Shown piece by piece: positions 30,728 to 38,709 of a stretch of DNA of 41,424 nucleotides. Under the pieces are notes generated by a model that saw only the letters and a list, made by a program, of their open reading frames with translations, ran no database searches and had not been told where the DNA came from. Positions within the stretch are counted from its first letter, which is position 1. Each line of letters opens with the position of its first letter. The translations under genes were made by a program, and so were the position numbers. Source of the stretch: a virus; IMG/VR virus record IMGVR_UViG_3300050821_003342, positions 1-41,424 of that record; one strand, given 5' to 3'.

Positions 30728-30819
30728 AGGAAGGCGTCGCGCCTAACCGCGCGGACGAAGGCCCACCCGAGGAGAAGAACGACCGTAGCCGCGAGGGATA
30801 AGGCAAAAATCCAGCCCAT
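30724..30819 (-). CDS. Putative 31-aa membrane peptide, antisense orientation
   Basis: On the minus strand ATG 30819 to TAG 30724 encodes MGWIFALSLAATVVLLLGWA then FVRAVRRDAFL: one clean membrane helix with a basic C-terminus. Its stop shares the CTAG tetramer with the stop of the collar-fibre gene, so the two genes end face to face. It is the only minus-strand candidate in the late region; the ribosome site is weak. Confidence 0.35.
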   Translation of the reverse strand: MGWIFALSLAATVVLLLGWAFVRAVRRDAFL

Positions 30820-30840
30820 GGCTGGAAGCCTATTCCGGCT

Positions 30841-30862
30841 CCCCATAGGGGCGCAAGTGCCC
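30841..30862 (+). promoter_or_regulatory. Overlapping alternative hairpins after collar fibre
   Basis: CCCCATAGGGG (30841-30851) and GGGGC-GCAAGT-GCCCC (30848-30862) share the same G run, so only one can form at a time. The first element is identical to the hairpin at 12044-12054. No T-run follows, so an intrinsic terminator is uncertain. Confidence 0.4.
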
Positions 30863-30875
30863 CGAGTGTCATGTC

Positions 30876-30904
30876 TTGAGTTTCAACGCGTTACAGCGTA
30901 TTCT
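30876..30904 (+). promoter_or_regulatory. Candidate promoter of the second fibre unit
   Basis: -35 TTGAGT (30876-30881), 17-bp spacer, -10 TATTCT (30899-30904), about 33 bp before ATG 30943 with CGGAGGGTGACC as ribosome site. It would drive the fibre gene and the ejection-protein candidates downstream. Confidence 0.5.
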
Positions 30905-30942
30905 TAAACCGGGATGTGAAGATCATCCCTCGGAGGGTGACC

Positions 30943-32151
30943 ATGCTCAAGCGGATTCTGGCGTCGTTCGGCGCCGTCGTCGGCGCCACCGCCATTGCGG
31001 TCGCGGCCAATATCTCGTTGCTGTCTGGCCCACAGGACCCCAGCCAATTGCTGGCGACCGTCAACGGCCTGATCCAGTCCATCAATTCGCAGATCACGCC
31101 GCAGTCGATGGCGCCGTTCAGCGGGCCGCGCAACTACCTCGACAACGGGTCGATGCAGGTCCAGCAGCGCGGCACCGGCACCGTCACCTGTGCCGCCAAT
31201 GCCGCCATCACCTCGGCGGCCTACGGCGCGGATCGATGGGGCTGTCAGGCCAACGTCGGCTCGGCGCAGGGCCGCATGCAGGTCATCACGGCATCGCCCG
31301 CCCCGCCGACCGACTTCACCGCCTCCATGAAGCTCTGGCGCAATTCCGCCGCGCTGACGCAGCCGGTTTGTGCATGGCAGGAGGTCCCGACCACCCAGGC
31401 GACCGAGCTCGCGAACCAGACGGTCACCGTTTCAGCCTATGTCCAGGCTCTCGCGGGCCTCTCTGCCGATAACGGCAACGCCTTCAATCTGGTCATCATC
31501 ACCGGCACCGGCACGGATGAGGGCTTCGGCACTCCGACCGCTTCCCCGGCCATCACCCCGGCATGGACCGGCATCGCGACGCCGCTCAATTCCGCGCAAA
31601 CCGCAACGACCGCATGGGTGCGATATCAGGCGTCGGTCACGCTGGCATCGACGGTCACCGAGATCGGCGTCGGCATCTGCTTCACGCCGACCGCGACCGG
31701 CGCAGGTGCGACGGACGGCCTTGCCTTCACGGGCGTCCAGCTTGAGCAGGGCGCGGCTGCCTCGTCCTATGAATTCCGCCCGATCGCGACCGAGACGGCG
31801 CGCGCGCAGCGGTATTTCTGGCGGATCAACGAGGCGGCGGCCGGTGTCGTTCAGGTCGGCGGCGGTTCGGCGCAGGGCACCACGACGACCTGCACCACGT
31901 ACATCCCGTTCCTGGTGCAGATGCGCGCGGCGCCGACCTACTCGAACGCGCTGACGGCCTCGACATTCAAGATCGTGTCGGCCTCTCAGGCGGCCACCGC
32001 GCTCAGCACCCCGTTCTCGGCCACGCTCGCCGCGAACACCGTCAACGGCGCCTCGATCAACTTCACCACCACCGGCATGACCGCGAAGGACGGCTGTTTC
32101 CTCGTCGGTGCGGCCGGCGGCGGCGTCATGGACTTCACGGCCGATTTCTGA
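30943..32151 (+). CDS. Tail fibre/receptor-binding protein with signal peptide (402 aa)
   Basis: MLKRILASFGAVVGATAIAV begins with basic residues and a hydrophobic core ending AVAA. Residues 60-110 contain RNYLDNGSMQVQQRGTGTV and YGADRWGC, the N-L-NGxMxxxQRG...ADRW pattern found at the start of jelly-roll carbohydrate-binding domains of phage tail proteins. Repeated beta strands follow (VQLEQGAAASSYEFRPIATE, ARAQRYFWRIN), the usual end of this domain family. Probably a receptor-binding tail protein. Confidence 0.75.
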   Translation: MLKRILASFGAVVGATAIAVAANISLLSGPQDPSQLLATVNGLIQSINSQITPQSMAPFSGPRNYLDNGSMQVQQRGTGTVTCAANAAITSAAYGADRWGCQANVGSAQGRMQVITASPAPPTDFTASMKLWRNSAALTQPVCAWQEVPTTQATELANQTVTVSAYVQALAGLSADNGNAFNLVIITGTGTDEGFGTPTASPAITPAWTGIATPLNSAQTATTAWVRYQASVTLASTVTEIGVGICFTPTATGAGATDGLAFTGVQLEQGAAASSYEFRPIATETARAQRYFWRINEAAAGVVQVGGGSAQGTTTTCTTYIPFLVQMRAAPTYSNALTASTFKIVSASQAATALSTPFSATLAANTVNGASINFTTTGMTAKDGCFLVGAAGGGVMDFTADF

Positions 32152-32162
32152 CGGAGGCAAGC

Positions 32163-32414
32163 ATGCACACGTTTTCCTGCGCGGTTCAGTCTGTCGATGT
32201 CGATGGGGTGATCCTGAGGTTCGAGGCCGATCCGCAGGACTACCACATCTGCCGTCTGTATCTCGGTGACCAATGGGTGGTGACGTTCGACCGGAACGGC
32301 ATCGTTGCGAGCGTCGCGCGGATCGAACCGGAGCCAGCACCCGATCAGGCCGAGCCTGACCCTGTCGCGGCCGACCCCGGCACGGACATCGTCGGCAACG
32401 ACAAGGCGGACTGA
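32163..32414 (+). CDS. Hypothetical protein (83 aa)
   Basis: Small beta domain (TFSCAVQSVDVDGVILRFEA, YLGDQWVVTFDRNGIVASVA) with an acidic Pro-rich tail (EPEPAPDQAEPDPVAADPGT). The acidic tail may be flexible. Located between fibre and ejection-protein candidates. No function recognised. Confidence 0.55.
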   Translation: MHTFSCAVQSVDVDGVILRFEADPQDYHICRLYLGDQWVVTFDRNGIVASVARIEPEPAPDQAEPDPVAADPGTDIVGNDKAD

Positions 32415-32417
32415 GCC

Positions 32418-32600
32418 ATGAAGAACCGATCGCCTTCGGGCAAGAACCAGCGGCCAGACGCCTGCATCCATCAGAAGGGGATGCACAACAAGTCGCCGGC
32501 CGCCGTCGAGCCCAAGCCCAAGGGCGGGTCCGTCAATGCCGACGTGACCCGCTCCAAACCGGGCGTCATGCCTCCCGTCATCGGGCCGCGGGCTGCCTGA
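32418..32600 (+). CDS. Small basic hypothetical protein (60 aa)
   Basis: Basic, Pro/Lys-rich, without hydrophobic segments (MKNRSPSGKNQRPDACIHQK, PKPKGGSVNADVTRSKPGVM). Possibly disordered. It starts 3 bp after its neighbour and carries a ribosome site CTGAGCC that is weak. Retained because of its position in a tightly packed late operon. Confidence 0.5.
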   Translation: MKNRSPSGKNQRPDACIHQKGMHNKSPAAVEPKPKGGSVNADVTRSKPGVMPPVIGPRAA

Positions 32601-32620
32601 CGGCCCGTTGAGGAGCCGTC

Positions 32621-33484
32621 ATGTCGTGGCTGTCCAATCTATTCAGTCCGCCGGCTGCGAACGTCCCGACGCCGCAGCTCAACAGCTATCAGCCGGGCGG
32701 GCTTGGTCAGGCTGATCCTGCTGCGCTGGGCGGGATCGGCAGCCTCGGCAACTTCAACACCTACGCGCAGCTTTATCCCCAGGTTTCCGGCATCGGGCAG
32801 GGGCTGGTCAACGACCCGAACGCGCAGGGCTTTCAGCAGGGCGCGGGCGTGGCATCCGGGCTCGGCCAGAGCGCTGCGCTGGGTGCCTTCGGAATGGGTG
32901 GCGGGCTCGAACAGTTGGGCGGCCAGATCGCGGGCACGGCCTTCGACCCGCAGAACGCGCTGTACAATCGGACGCTCCAGCAGACGCAGGACCAGACGCG
33001 CGCCGGCCTGGAAGCGCGCGGGATGGACAACACCCCGTATGGGGCCGGCGTCGAGGGGCAGGCGCTCAACAACTTCAACATCGATTGGCAGAACAACCAG
33101 CTTCAGCGCCAGATCGCGGGCGGCGGGGCCGCCGGTGGGCTAATCGGGCAGGGGGCTGGCCTGCAGGCCGGGGCGCCGGGCGCTTACTACGGGGCTTCTG
33201 GACTGCCCTACCAGACCTCCCAAGGCATCGGGCAGGGCCAGCTTGGCACGCTCGGGACGGTCGGCGGATTCGGCGCACAGGGCGCACAAATCCCGCAGCA
33301 GCAGGTGCAGGACTATCTCTCGTACCTCGGGTGGGGCACCGGCGCGCAGGGCTCTGCCAACCAGGCGCAGCTCGGCCTCGGAAACTTCGGCCTCAACCAG
33401 GCCAACCAGGGCTTCAACCAGCAGCAGACGATGTTCGGCGACATCGGCAAGGTCGTCGGGACGGCGCTGCCGTTCATTCTGTAG
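32621..33484 (+). CDS. Internal virion/ejection protein candidate 1 (287 aa)
   Basis: Starts MSWLSNLFSPPAANVPTPQL, a start pattern of podovirus internal virion proteins. The rest is rich in Gly, Gln and Asn with helical repeats (GIGQGLVNDPNAQGFQQGAG, TLQQTQDQTRAGLEARGMDN, QALNNFNIDWQNNQLQRQIA, NQAQLGLGNFGLNQANQGFN) and a hydrophobic end (GKVVGTALPFIL). Low-complexity amphipathic proteins of this kind are ejected into the host envelope in podoviruses. Ribosome site GAGGAGCC. Confidence 0.65.
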   Translation: MSWLSNLFSPPAANVPTPQLNSYQPGGLGQADPAALGGIGSLGNFNTYAQLYPQVSGIGQGLVNDPNAQGFQQGAGVASGLGQSAALGAFGMGGGLEQLGGQIAGTAFDPQNALYNRTLQQTQDQTRAGLEARGMDNTPYGAGVEGQALNNFNIDWQNNQLQRQIAGGGAAGGLIGQGAGLQAGAPGAYYGASGLPYQTSQGIGQGQLGTLGTVGGFGAQGAQIPQQQVQDYLSYLGWGTGAQGSANQAQLGLGNFGLNQANQGFNQQQTMFGDIGKVVGTALPFIL

Positions 33485-33493
33485 GAGGGCGGG

Positions 33494-34978
33494 ATGGCTT
33501 TCTTCAACCCGCTAGGCGCTCTGTCGGCCGCCGGTGCGGGCGCGGTCAAGGGCTACACCGAGGACGCGCCCAAGATTTACGACATGATGGGCATGCAGGC
33601 GCTGGGCCGCGCGTTCCAGATGCCGCAACAGGCGCCGACGATCGCGCCCATTCCCGGCATCGGTCAGCAGGGGCCGCAAGCGCCACCTCCCGGTCAACCG
33701 TCACAGCCTGCCGGCGGTCCACAACCTCCCGGTCCTCCGGCTGGCGGTGGCGGCGGCCCTCCTGCGTCGTTCTCAGGCGGTGCGGGAGGGCCAATGCCGC
33801 CGGGGTTTGTCCAGAATGGACCGGCAAATCCGCAGCAGATGGCTGCTGCGTTTGCAGCGCTGCGGCAGGGTCAGGGAACCCCCATGGGCGGCTATCAGCC
33901 TCCTCAGGGTTCCCCGATGATTCCACCCCAGGCGCGAGCGCAGGCCCCGATGGGGCCACCGCAAGGGCCGCCTCCGGGCATGCAGCAGGGCGGTGGCGGA
34001 CCGGGTCCGCAGGGACCAATGCCCGGCCAGCAACAGGGCATGCCGCAGTTCGACCTTCAGACGCTGGCTAGCCGCATCAACCAAGCCAATCCGGGCCTGC
34101 CCCCGCAGGCGATGGTGGCGGCGCTGACGCGCGCCGTGCCGCTGCTCAACGTTCAGGGGCGGCAGGACTTGATGATGTTGCGCCTGGAGATGCAGCAGCA
34201 GATCGCCAACGCGAAATTGTCGCAGGGAGATCGCCGGCTTGACCAGGGCGACCGCCGCCTCGATCGAGGTGATGAAAGAGCGGCCGAAAGCAAAAGCGAG
34301 GCCCAGGACATCGTTGACGCGATGAAGCGCGGCGACCAGCCGCCGACCATGACGGGGCTCTATCGTCTTGCCCCGGAGGTCCGCGCCTTGGCCGCCAAGC
34401 AGGGCGTCGACCTCGCCAAGATGCAGCAGGAATGGTCGCGAGCGCAGAAGCAGATTTTGTCGCTCAATGGCCCGCAGATGATCCGCTACCAGGGTCTAGC
34501 GCATTCGGTCGTCAACACGATCGACGAAGTGAAGCGGCTGTCTCAGGAAATGGAGAACAGCGGCATCCCTCTGCTCAACCACGCCAAGATGGTGGCCTAC
34601 GCGCAGACGCAGGGCAACTCTCCGAACGGGCAACTGGTCGCGAAGTACATGGCTGGCATCAACACGCTCAAGGAGGAGTTCGCCAACCTCGCACAAGGCG
34701 GCTACGCGCCGACCGAATCCGCGTGGGGGCTCGCCAATCAGCAGATCAACGGCGACTACGGAGTGAAGCAACTGGATGCGTCGCTCGGCGAAGTGCAGCG
34801 CCTGATCCGCTATCGGCTTGAGGGCATCCCCGGCATCAGCACGCTCGGCACCGATGCGCCGAATCGATACGTTCCGGGGGGAACGGGATCGGGAGGCGGA
34901 TCGCAGCAGCAGCCCGCAGCGGGCGCGGATGCTCCCGCGGTCAAGTCGGGTGGGTGGTCGATCCAGCGGGTGCAGTGA
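33494..34978 (+). CDS. Internal virion/ejection protein candidate 2 (494 aa)
   Basis: Residues 1-30 form a hydrophobic helix start (FFNPLGALSAAGAGAVKGYT). Residues 50-185 are an extreme Pro/Gly/Gln low-complexity region (QAPPPGQPSQPAGGPQPPG, MQQGGGGPGPQGPMPGQQQG), followed by a helical domain (NPGLPPQAMVAALTRAVPLL, QGDRRLDQGDRRLDRGDE - a short tandem repeat, and QNSPNGQLVAKYMAG-type helices). The disordered part resembles proteins that unfold for ejection through the tail. Ends in a TGATG overlap with the next gene. Confidence 0.62.
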   Translation: MAFFNPLGALSAAGAGAVKGYTEDAPKIYDMMGMQALGRAFQMPQQAPTIAPIPGIGQQGPQAPPPGQPSQPAGGPQPPGPPAGGGGGPPASFSGGAGGPMPPGFVQNGPANPQQMAAAFAALRQGQGTPMGGYQPPQGSPMIPPQARAQAPMGPPQGPPPGMQQGGGGPGPQGPMPGQQQGMPQFDLQTLASRINQANPGLPPQAMVAALTRAVPLLNVQGRQDLMMLRLEMQQQIANAKLSQGDRRLDQGDRRLDRGDERAAESKSEAQDIVDAMKRGDQPPTMTGLYRLAPEVRALAAKQGVDLAKMQQEWSRAQKQILSLNGPQMIRYQGLAHSVVNTIDEVKRLSQEMENSGIPLLNHAKMVAYAQTQGNSPNGQLVAKYMAGINTLKEEFANLAQGGYAPTESAWGLANQQINGDYGVKQLDASLGEVQRLIRYRLEGIPGISTLGTDAPNRYVPGGTGSGGGSQQQPAAGADAPAVKSGGWSIQRVQ

Positions 34979-36645
34979 TGGCGACGTTCGAGCTCACCAG
35001 CCCGCAGGGTCAGAAGTACCGCGTCGAAGGCCCGGAAGGCGCCACCGAGCAGGATGCGCTGCGCCAATTGCAGCGCCAGCTTGCCGGGCTTCCCATCGAG
35101 CAGAACCTGTCTGCCGGCGACCAGGCTGCCGACGTCGCCAAGTCCGGCGGGATCGGCGTCGTCAAGGGCGCGATCGGGCTTGCGGGCGCTCCCGCTGATT
35201 ACGGAACACAAAGCAAGCATCTCGGTGGGATCATCGCCGAGAAACTTGGCATTTCGCCCGAGACGCAATCGAAGATCGGGACCGGCTTCGACTGGGCAAG
35301 ACGAACCGGGGCGCTCGGGCCAATTGCTGCGCTTGGCACGATGACGCCTGGATCAGGAGACATCCAGTCGGCGGTGGAGCAGCGTACCGGGAAATTCTAC
35401 GAGCCGAAGACGCGAGCCGGTCGCTATGCCGAAACGGTTGGAAGTTTTGTGCCCTCAGCGGTGGGTGGGCCGGGCGGTTTCGCACGGCGGGCTCTCACAC
35501 AAGCGGTCATTCCCGGCATCGCGAGTGAGGCGGCTGGCGAAGCGACTGCGGGAACGGACCTTGAGCCCTATGCCAGAATGGGTGCGGCGGCGGCTGGCGG
35601 CTTCCCATTCGGGCGCTGGCGGTCGGTGCCGCGGCAGGGCGCATCTGCAGCGCCCCTGGCCGAGGAACTATTCGACGCCGGCCGGCACCAATATAAACAG
35701 ATTCGCGATCTCGACCTGCGCATCAAGCCGGCGCCGATCGCCAGCCTTGCCACGACGATCGAGAACGATTTGACGCACCAGGGTCTCACTCGAACCAACG
35801 TTCCTGAGACATACGCCGTCATTGACCGACTCAAGAAGTCGCCACCGGCCGGCGGCTTCGTCAGCGCCACCGATTTCGACAGCGCGCGGCAAGAGCTGCT
35901 GCAGGCGACCCGCAGTGCCGCCAATCCGCGTGAGAAGGCTGCTGCGTGGCCCGTCATCGAACAGTTGGACAAGTACCTGTCTAAAATTCCCGCAGGCGAT
36001 GTCATTCGGGGTGACGCCAAGGCGGCATCCGAGCTGTTTCAGCAGGCGCGCGGAAATTGGGCGGCCGGGAAGCGGCTCGAAATGCTCGGCGGAAAGCTTG
36101 AGTTGGGCGACCTGAACGCCGCGACGGCACACTCTGGAATGAACCGAGACAACGCTATCCGGCAGGCGGTCAAGCAATTGATCCGTCCGAATAAGTACGG
36201 AAAGACGCTGGCTCAGCAGCATGGTTTTTCGGATCGAGAAATCGCGGCCATGCGAGATATCGCGCGGGGAACCGCGGCGACCAATACGCTGCGGTATATC
36301 GGTAACCTCCTCGGCGGCGGCGGGGGATTCGGACAACTCGCCATGGGCGTCGCTGGTGCAGCCGCCGGATACGAGACGGGGCACCCCGAGCTGATGGGTA
36401 TCGGTCTTGCCGGATATGGCGCGCGGCGCGCAGCCGGCGCGATGACGGAACGGCAGGCGCAGCGCCTCTTGGAAGATGTTGCGCGTAGGTCTCCCCATGG
36501 AGGCGGCGTATTGCCGCGCGTGCCTACGGATAGCGCCCGGCTTCTCGGACTCGGCGCGCTGCGCGCAGACGAGACAAATCGCGAGCATGGCCCGCTGCGC
36601 CTAACCGTCCATCCGAAGCCGCGCGACTATGGTGGTCCGCAGTGA
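34978..36645 (+). CDS. Internal virion/ejection protein candidate 3 (555 aa)
   Basis: Starts MATFELTSPQGQKYRVEGPE, then GATEQDALRQLQRQLAGLP, a short N-terminal domain recurring in phage internal virion proteins. Two hydrophobic/Gly-rich patches (GIGVVKGAIGLAGAPADYGT, GPIAALGTMTPGSGDIQSAV) and a long helical region (AAAWPVIEQLDKYLSKIP, NRDNAIRQAVKQLIRPN) precede a Gly-rich hydrophobic C-terminal part (IGNLLGGGGGFGQLAMGVAG). Amphipathic regions suit membrane crossing during DNA injection. Overlaps the PurD-like gene start by 4 bp. Confidence 0.62.
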   Translation: MATFELTSPQGQKYRVEGPEGATEQDALRQLQRQLAGLPIEQNLSAGDQAADVAKSGGIGVVKGAIGLAGAPADYGTQSKHLGGIIAEKLGISPETQSKIGTGFDWARRTGALGPIAALGTMTPGSGDIQSAVEQRTGKFYEPKTRAGRYAETVGSFVPSAVGGPGGFARRALTQAVIPGIASEAAGEATAGTDLEPYARMGAAAAGGFPFGRWRSVPRQGASAAPLAEELFDAGRHQYKQIRDLDLRIKPAPIASLATTIENDLTHQGLTRTNVPETYAVIDRLKKSPPAGGFVSATDFDSARQELLQATRSAANPREKAAAWPVIEQLDKYLSKIPAGDVIRGDAKAASELFQQARGNWAAGKRLEMLGGKLELGDLNAATAHSGMNRDNAIRQAVKQLIRPNKYGKTLAQQHGFSDREIAAMRDIARGTAATNTLRYIGNLLGGGGGFGQLAMGVAGAAAGYETGHPELMGIGLAGYGARRAAGAMTERQAQRLLEDVARRSPHGGGVLPRVPTDSARLLGLGALRADETNREHGPLRLTVHPKPRDYGGPQ

Positions 36646-38012
36646 GGCTCCTCATCCTCGACGGAAAGAACGCGAACGGCCTCGACTTCGCGATGCGAGC
36701 GAAGCGCGACGGCCATTCCGTGCGCTGGTACTTCCCGCTCAACGAGCGCAACAAGGACGTCGGCCGGGGCCTGGTCGACGTGATCCACGATTACGAGACG
36801 TCGCTGCGGTGGGCGGACCTCGTGTTCCTCGCCGACAACACCAAGGCGCTGCGGATCACGGACCAGTTGCGCCGGATGACCGGCAATGTCTGCGGTCCGA
36901 CGTGGGAGACCGCGCAGTGGGAACTCAACCGCACGCTCGGCATGGAGATGTTCGAGCAACACAACATCCCGGTTCCCGAATATCGCGAGTTCACATCGTT
37001 CGACCAGGCCATCGCCTATGTCAAGAAGCAGGATCGACCGTTCGTGTCGAAGCCCTCAGGCGATGCCGACAAGGCGCTGTCCTACGTCGCCAAGAGCCCG
37101 GCCGATCTCGTCTACATGCTCGAACGTTGGAAGAAATCGACCAAGCTCAAGCCGCCGTTCATCCTGCAGGAGGAGGTCGACGGCATCGAGATGGCGGTCG
37201 GCGGCTGGCTCGGCCCGCACGGCTTCAATCGCGGCTGGTGCGAGAATTTCGAGTTCAAGAAGCTGTGCAACGGCGACCTCGGCTGCGCGACCGGCGAGCA
37301 GGGGACCGTCCTGCGCTACATTGCCAAATCGAAACTGGCGAACAAGGTGCTCAAGCCGTTCGCGGACGATCTGATGGAAGCGGGATACACCGGCTACGCC
37401 GATGTCAACTGCATCATCGACGACGCCGGCACACCCTGGCCGCTCGAATTCACGATGCGCCCCGGCTGGCCGACGTTCAACATCCAGCAGGAGCTTCACG
37501 AAGGCGACTGCGTGCAGTGGCTTGCCGACCTCTGCGACGGCACGGACGCCGACAACACCAAAATGGACGAGGTGGCGATCGGCGTCGTAATGTCGATCCC
37601 GGACTACCCGTACAGCCACATCACCCGCAAGGAAGTAACCGGAATCCCGGTCTACGGGATCGATGACGATCTGACGCCGCACGTCCACCCGTGCGAGATG
37701 ATGCAGGGCGAGGCGCCGGACCAGGAGACGCTGAAGCCGGTCAAGATGCCGGTCACGGCCGGCGACTACATCCTCGTCATGAGCGGGGCGGGAGAGACGG
37801 TGCGCGCGGCTCGCGATCTGGTCTATCGGCGCATCAAGAAACTGTCGATACCGAACAGCCCGATGTACCGGACGGACATCGGCGACCGTCTCGCAAAGCA
37901 ATTGCCGGAATTGCAGAAGAACGGATATGCGGTCGGAATGTCGTTTAGCACGCCGAAATCGGAAGCGCCGAAGGCCGAGAAGATCGGCGACCTCAAACTG
38001 ATTTACGTGTGA
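36642..38012 (+). CDS. PurD-like ATP-grasp ligase (456 aa)
   Basis: Resembles phosphoribosylamine-glycine ligase in three parts: an N-terminal pre-ATP-grasp domain (LLILDGKNANGLDFAMRAKR), a central ATP-grasp with Lys137 (FVSKPSGDADKAL), Glu177-178 (LQEEVDGIEMAVGG) and Glu269/Arg273/Gly275 (PLEFTMRPGWPTF), and a C-terminal PurD domain (VVMSIPDYPYSH, GIPVYGIDD, GAGETVRAARDLVYRRI, MYRTDIGDRL). Departures from PurD: the N-terminal GGREHA loop is absent and EFNxRxGDPE becomes EFTMRPGWPT, changing a metal ligand. Substrate may therefore not be glycine and phosphoribosylamine. GTG start overlaps the previous stop (GTGA). No other purine gene is present. Confidence 0.78.
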   Translation: MRLLILDGKNANGLDFAMRAKRDGHSVRWYFPLNERNKDVGRGLVDVIHDYETSLRWADLVFLADNTKALRITDQLRRMTGNVCGPTWETAQWELNRTLGMEMFEQHNIPVPEYREFTSFDQAIAYVKKQDRPFVSKPSGDADKALSYVAKSPADLVYMLERWKKSTKLKPPFILQEEVDGIEMAVGGWLGPHGFNRGWCENFEFKKLCNGDLGCATGEQGTVLRYIAKSKLANKVLKPFADDLMEAGYTGYADVNCIIDDAGTPWPLEFTMRPGWPTFNIQQELHEGDCVQWLADLCDGTDADNTKMDEVAIGVVMSIPDYPYSHITRKEVTGIPVYGIDDDLTPHVHPCEMMQGEAPDQETLKPVKMPVTAGDYILVMSGAGETVRAARDLVYRRIKKLSIPNSPMYRTDIGDRLAKQLPELQKNGYAVGMSFSTPKSEAPKAEKIGDLKLIYV

Positions 38013-38029
38013 GCAAATCCAGCATCACT

Positions 38030-38042
38030 CGACGTTAAGTCG
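38030..38042. terminator. Weak hairpin between convergent operons
   Basis: CGAC-GTTAA-GTCG forms a short stem in the gap where the plus-strand late operon meets the minus-strand operon. Possibly a weak bidirectional terminator; low support because the stem is only 4 bp. Confidence 0.3.
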
Positions 38043-38253
38043 GCGGTAGCGGCAATGGCATCCAATGAGTAGGCTGCGAGACTGTGAAGATTGGCTCGCG
38101 TTCGTTTGACCTTTCCCACACACCATCATCCTCAAGCCATGCTATCTCGTGGCCCAGGTCCTCTCCCGTTGAGATCATCCTAACCCAAACGAGAACCGTG
38201 CGCCCAACCGGGGCTGTCGTAATCGGTAGCCATTCTGCGGCGTATAGGGCCAT
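38035..38253 (-). CDS. DUF551 family protein (72 aa)
   Basis: Matches the DUF551 pattern: EWLPITTAPVGRTVLVWVRM near the start, then DGVWERSN, and the C-terminal THWMPLPLPP signature. DUF551 proteins are common small phage early proteins of unknown function. Last gene of the right-end minus-strand operon; its ATG shares a base with the preceding stop. Confidence 0.8.
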   Translation of the reverse strand: MALYAAEWLPITTAPVGRTVLVWVRMISTGEDLGHEIAWLEDDGVWERSNEREPIFTVSQPTHWMPLPLPPT

Positions 38254-38468
38254 TATCGGTCCGCTGACCTCTTGACGCTATACGGATTGCTTCCGGCCAC
38301 CCGCAGGGCAGCGCGGATGTCCTCTTCTAGGAACATGAACAGTTTGCTGTACGTGTGCTCCAAGTTTGCGCGCTCGGTCGGGTCCTTGAGGCGCCCGATC
38401 TCGCGATGCAGTTGCTCGCGCTTGAGCCTCGCAGCTTCGCCAGCGACCATTTTGAATCCGTCGTTCAT
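38253..38468 (-). CDS. Hypothetical helical protein (71 aa)
   Basis: Start chosen at ATG 38468 (MNDGFKMVAGEAARLKREQL), rejecting a longer reading that overlaps the regulator gene. Residues 10-60 are charged helix (LHREIGRLKDPTERANLEHT, YSKLFMFLEEDIRAALRVAG). Not recognised. Coupled to the DUF551 gene (TAATG). Confidence 0.55.
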   Translation of the reverse strand: MNDGFKMVAGEAARLKREQLHREIGRLKDPTERANLEHTYSKLFMFLEEDIRAALRVAGSNPYSVKRSADR

Positions 38469-38472
38469 TGGC

Positions 38473-38706
38473 TTACCACCAGATGCCCTTGAGGAGATGT
38501 TTCGGCGTAGTGCCGAGAGCCCGCGCGAAGTCCTCGACGCCGTCCAAAAGAAACCGCTGGCGGCCAGTTTCAATGTTGGCAATCGAGGCGCGCCTTAGAT
38601 TGACTCGCTTCGATAGTTCGTCCTGCGACAATCCAAGCGCCTCGCGGATCAAGCGAATGCGCATTCCAAGCGCGGCGTGGCAGGCTTCAATCGGTTTGCT
38701 CATCAT
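38473..38706 (-). CDS. XRE-family HTH regulator (77 aa)
   Basis: Single-domain HTH: MRIRLIREALGLSQDELSKR, then VNLRRASIANIETGRQRFLL and VEDFARALGTTPKHLLKG, a textbook XRE layout with recognition helix RASIANIETG. Third HTH regulator of this class besides the CI-like (6852) and the one at 12733; its distance from the operators suggests a separate control target, perhaps this operon. Follows the 37-aa membrane peptide gene. Confidence 0.85.
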   Translation of the reverse strand: MMSKPIEACHAALGMRIRLIREALGLSQDELSKRVNLRRASIANIETGRQRFLLDGVEDFARALGTTPKHLLKGIWW

Positions 38707-38709
38707 CTA

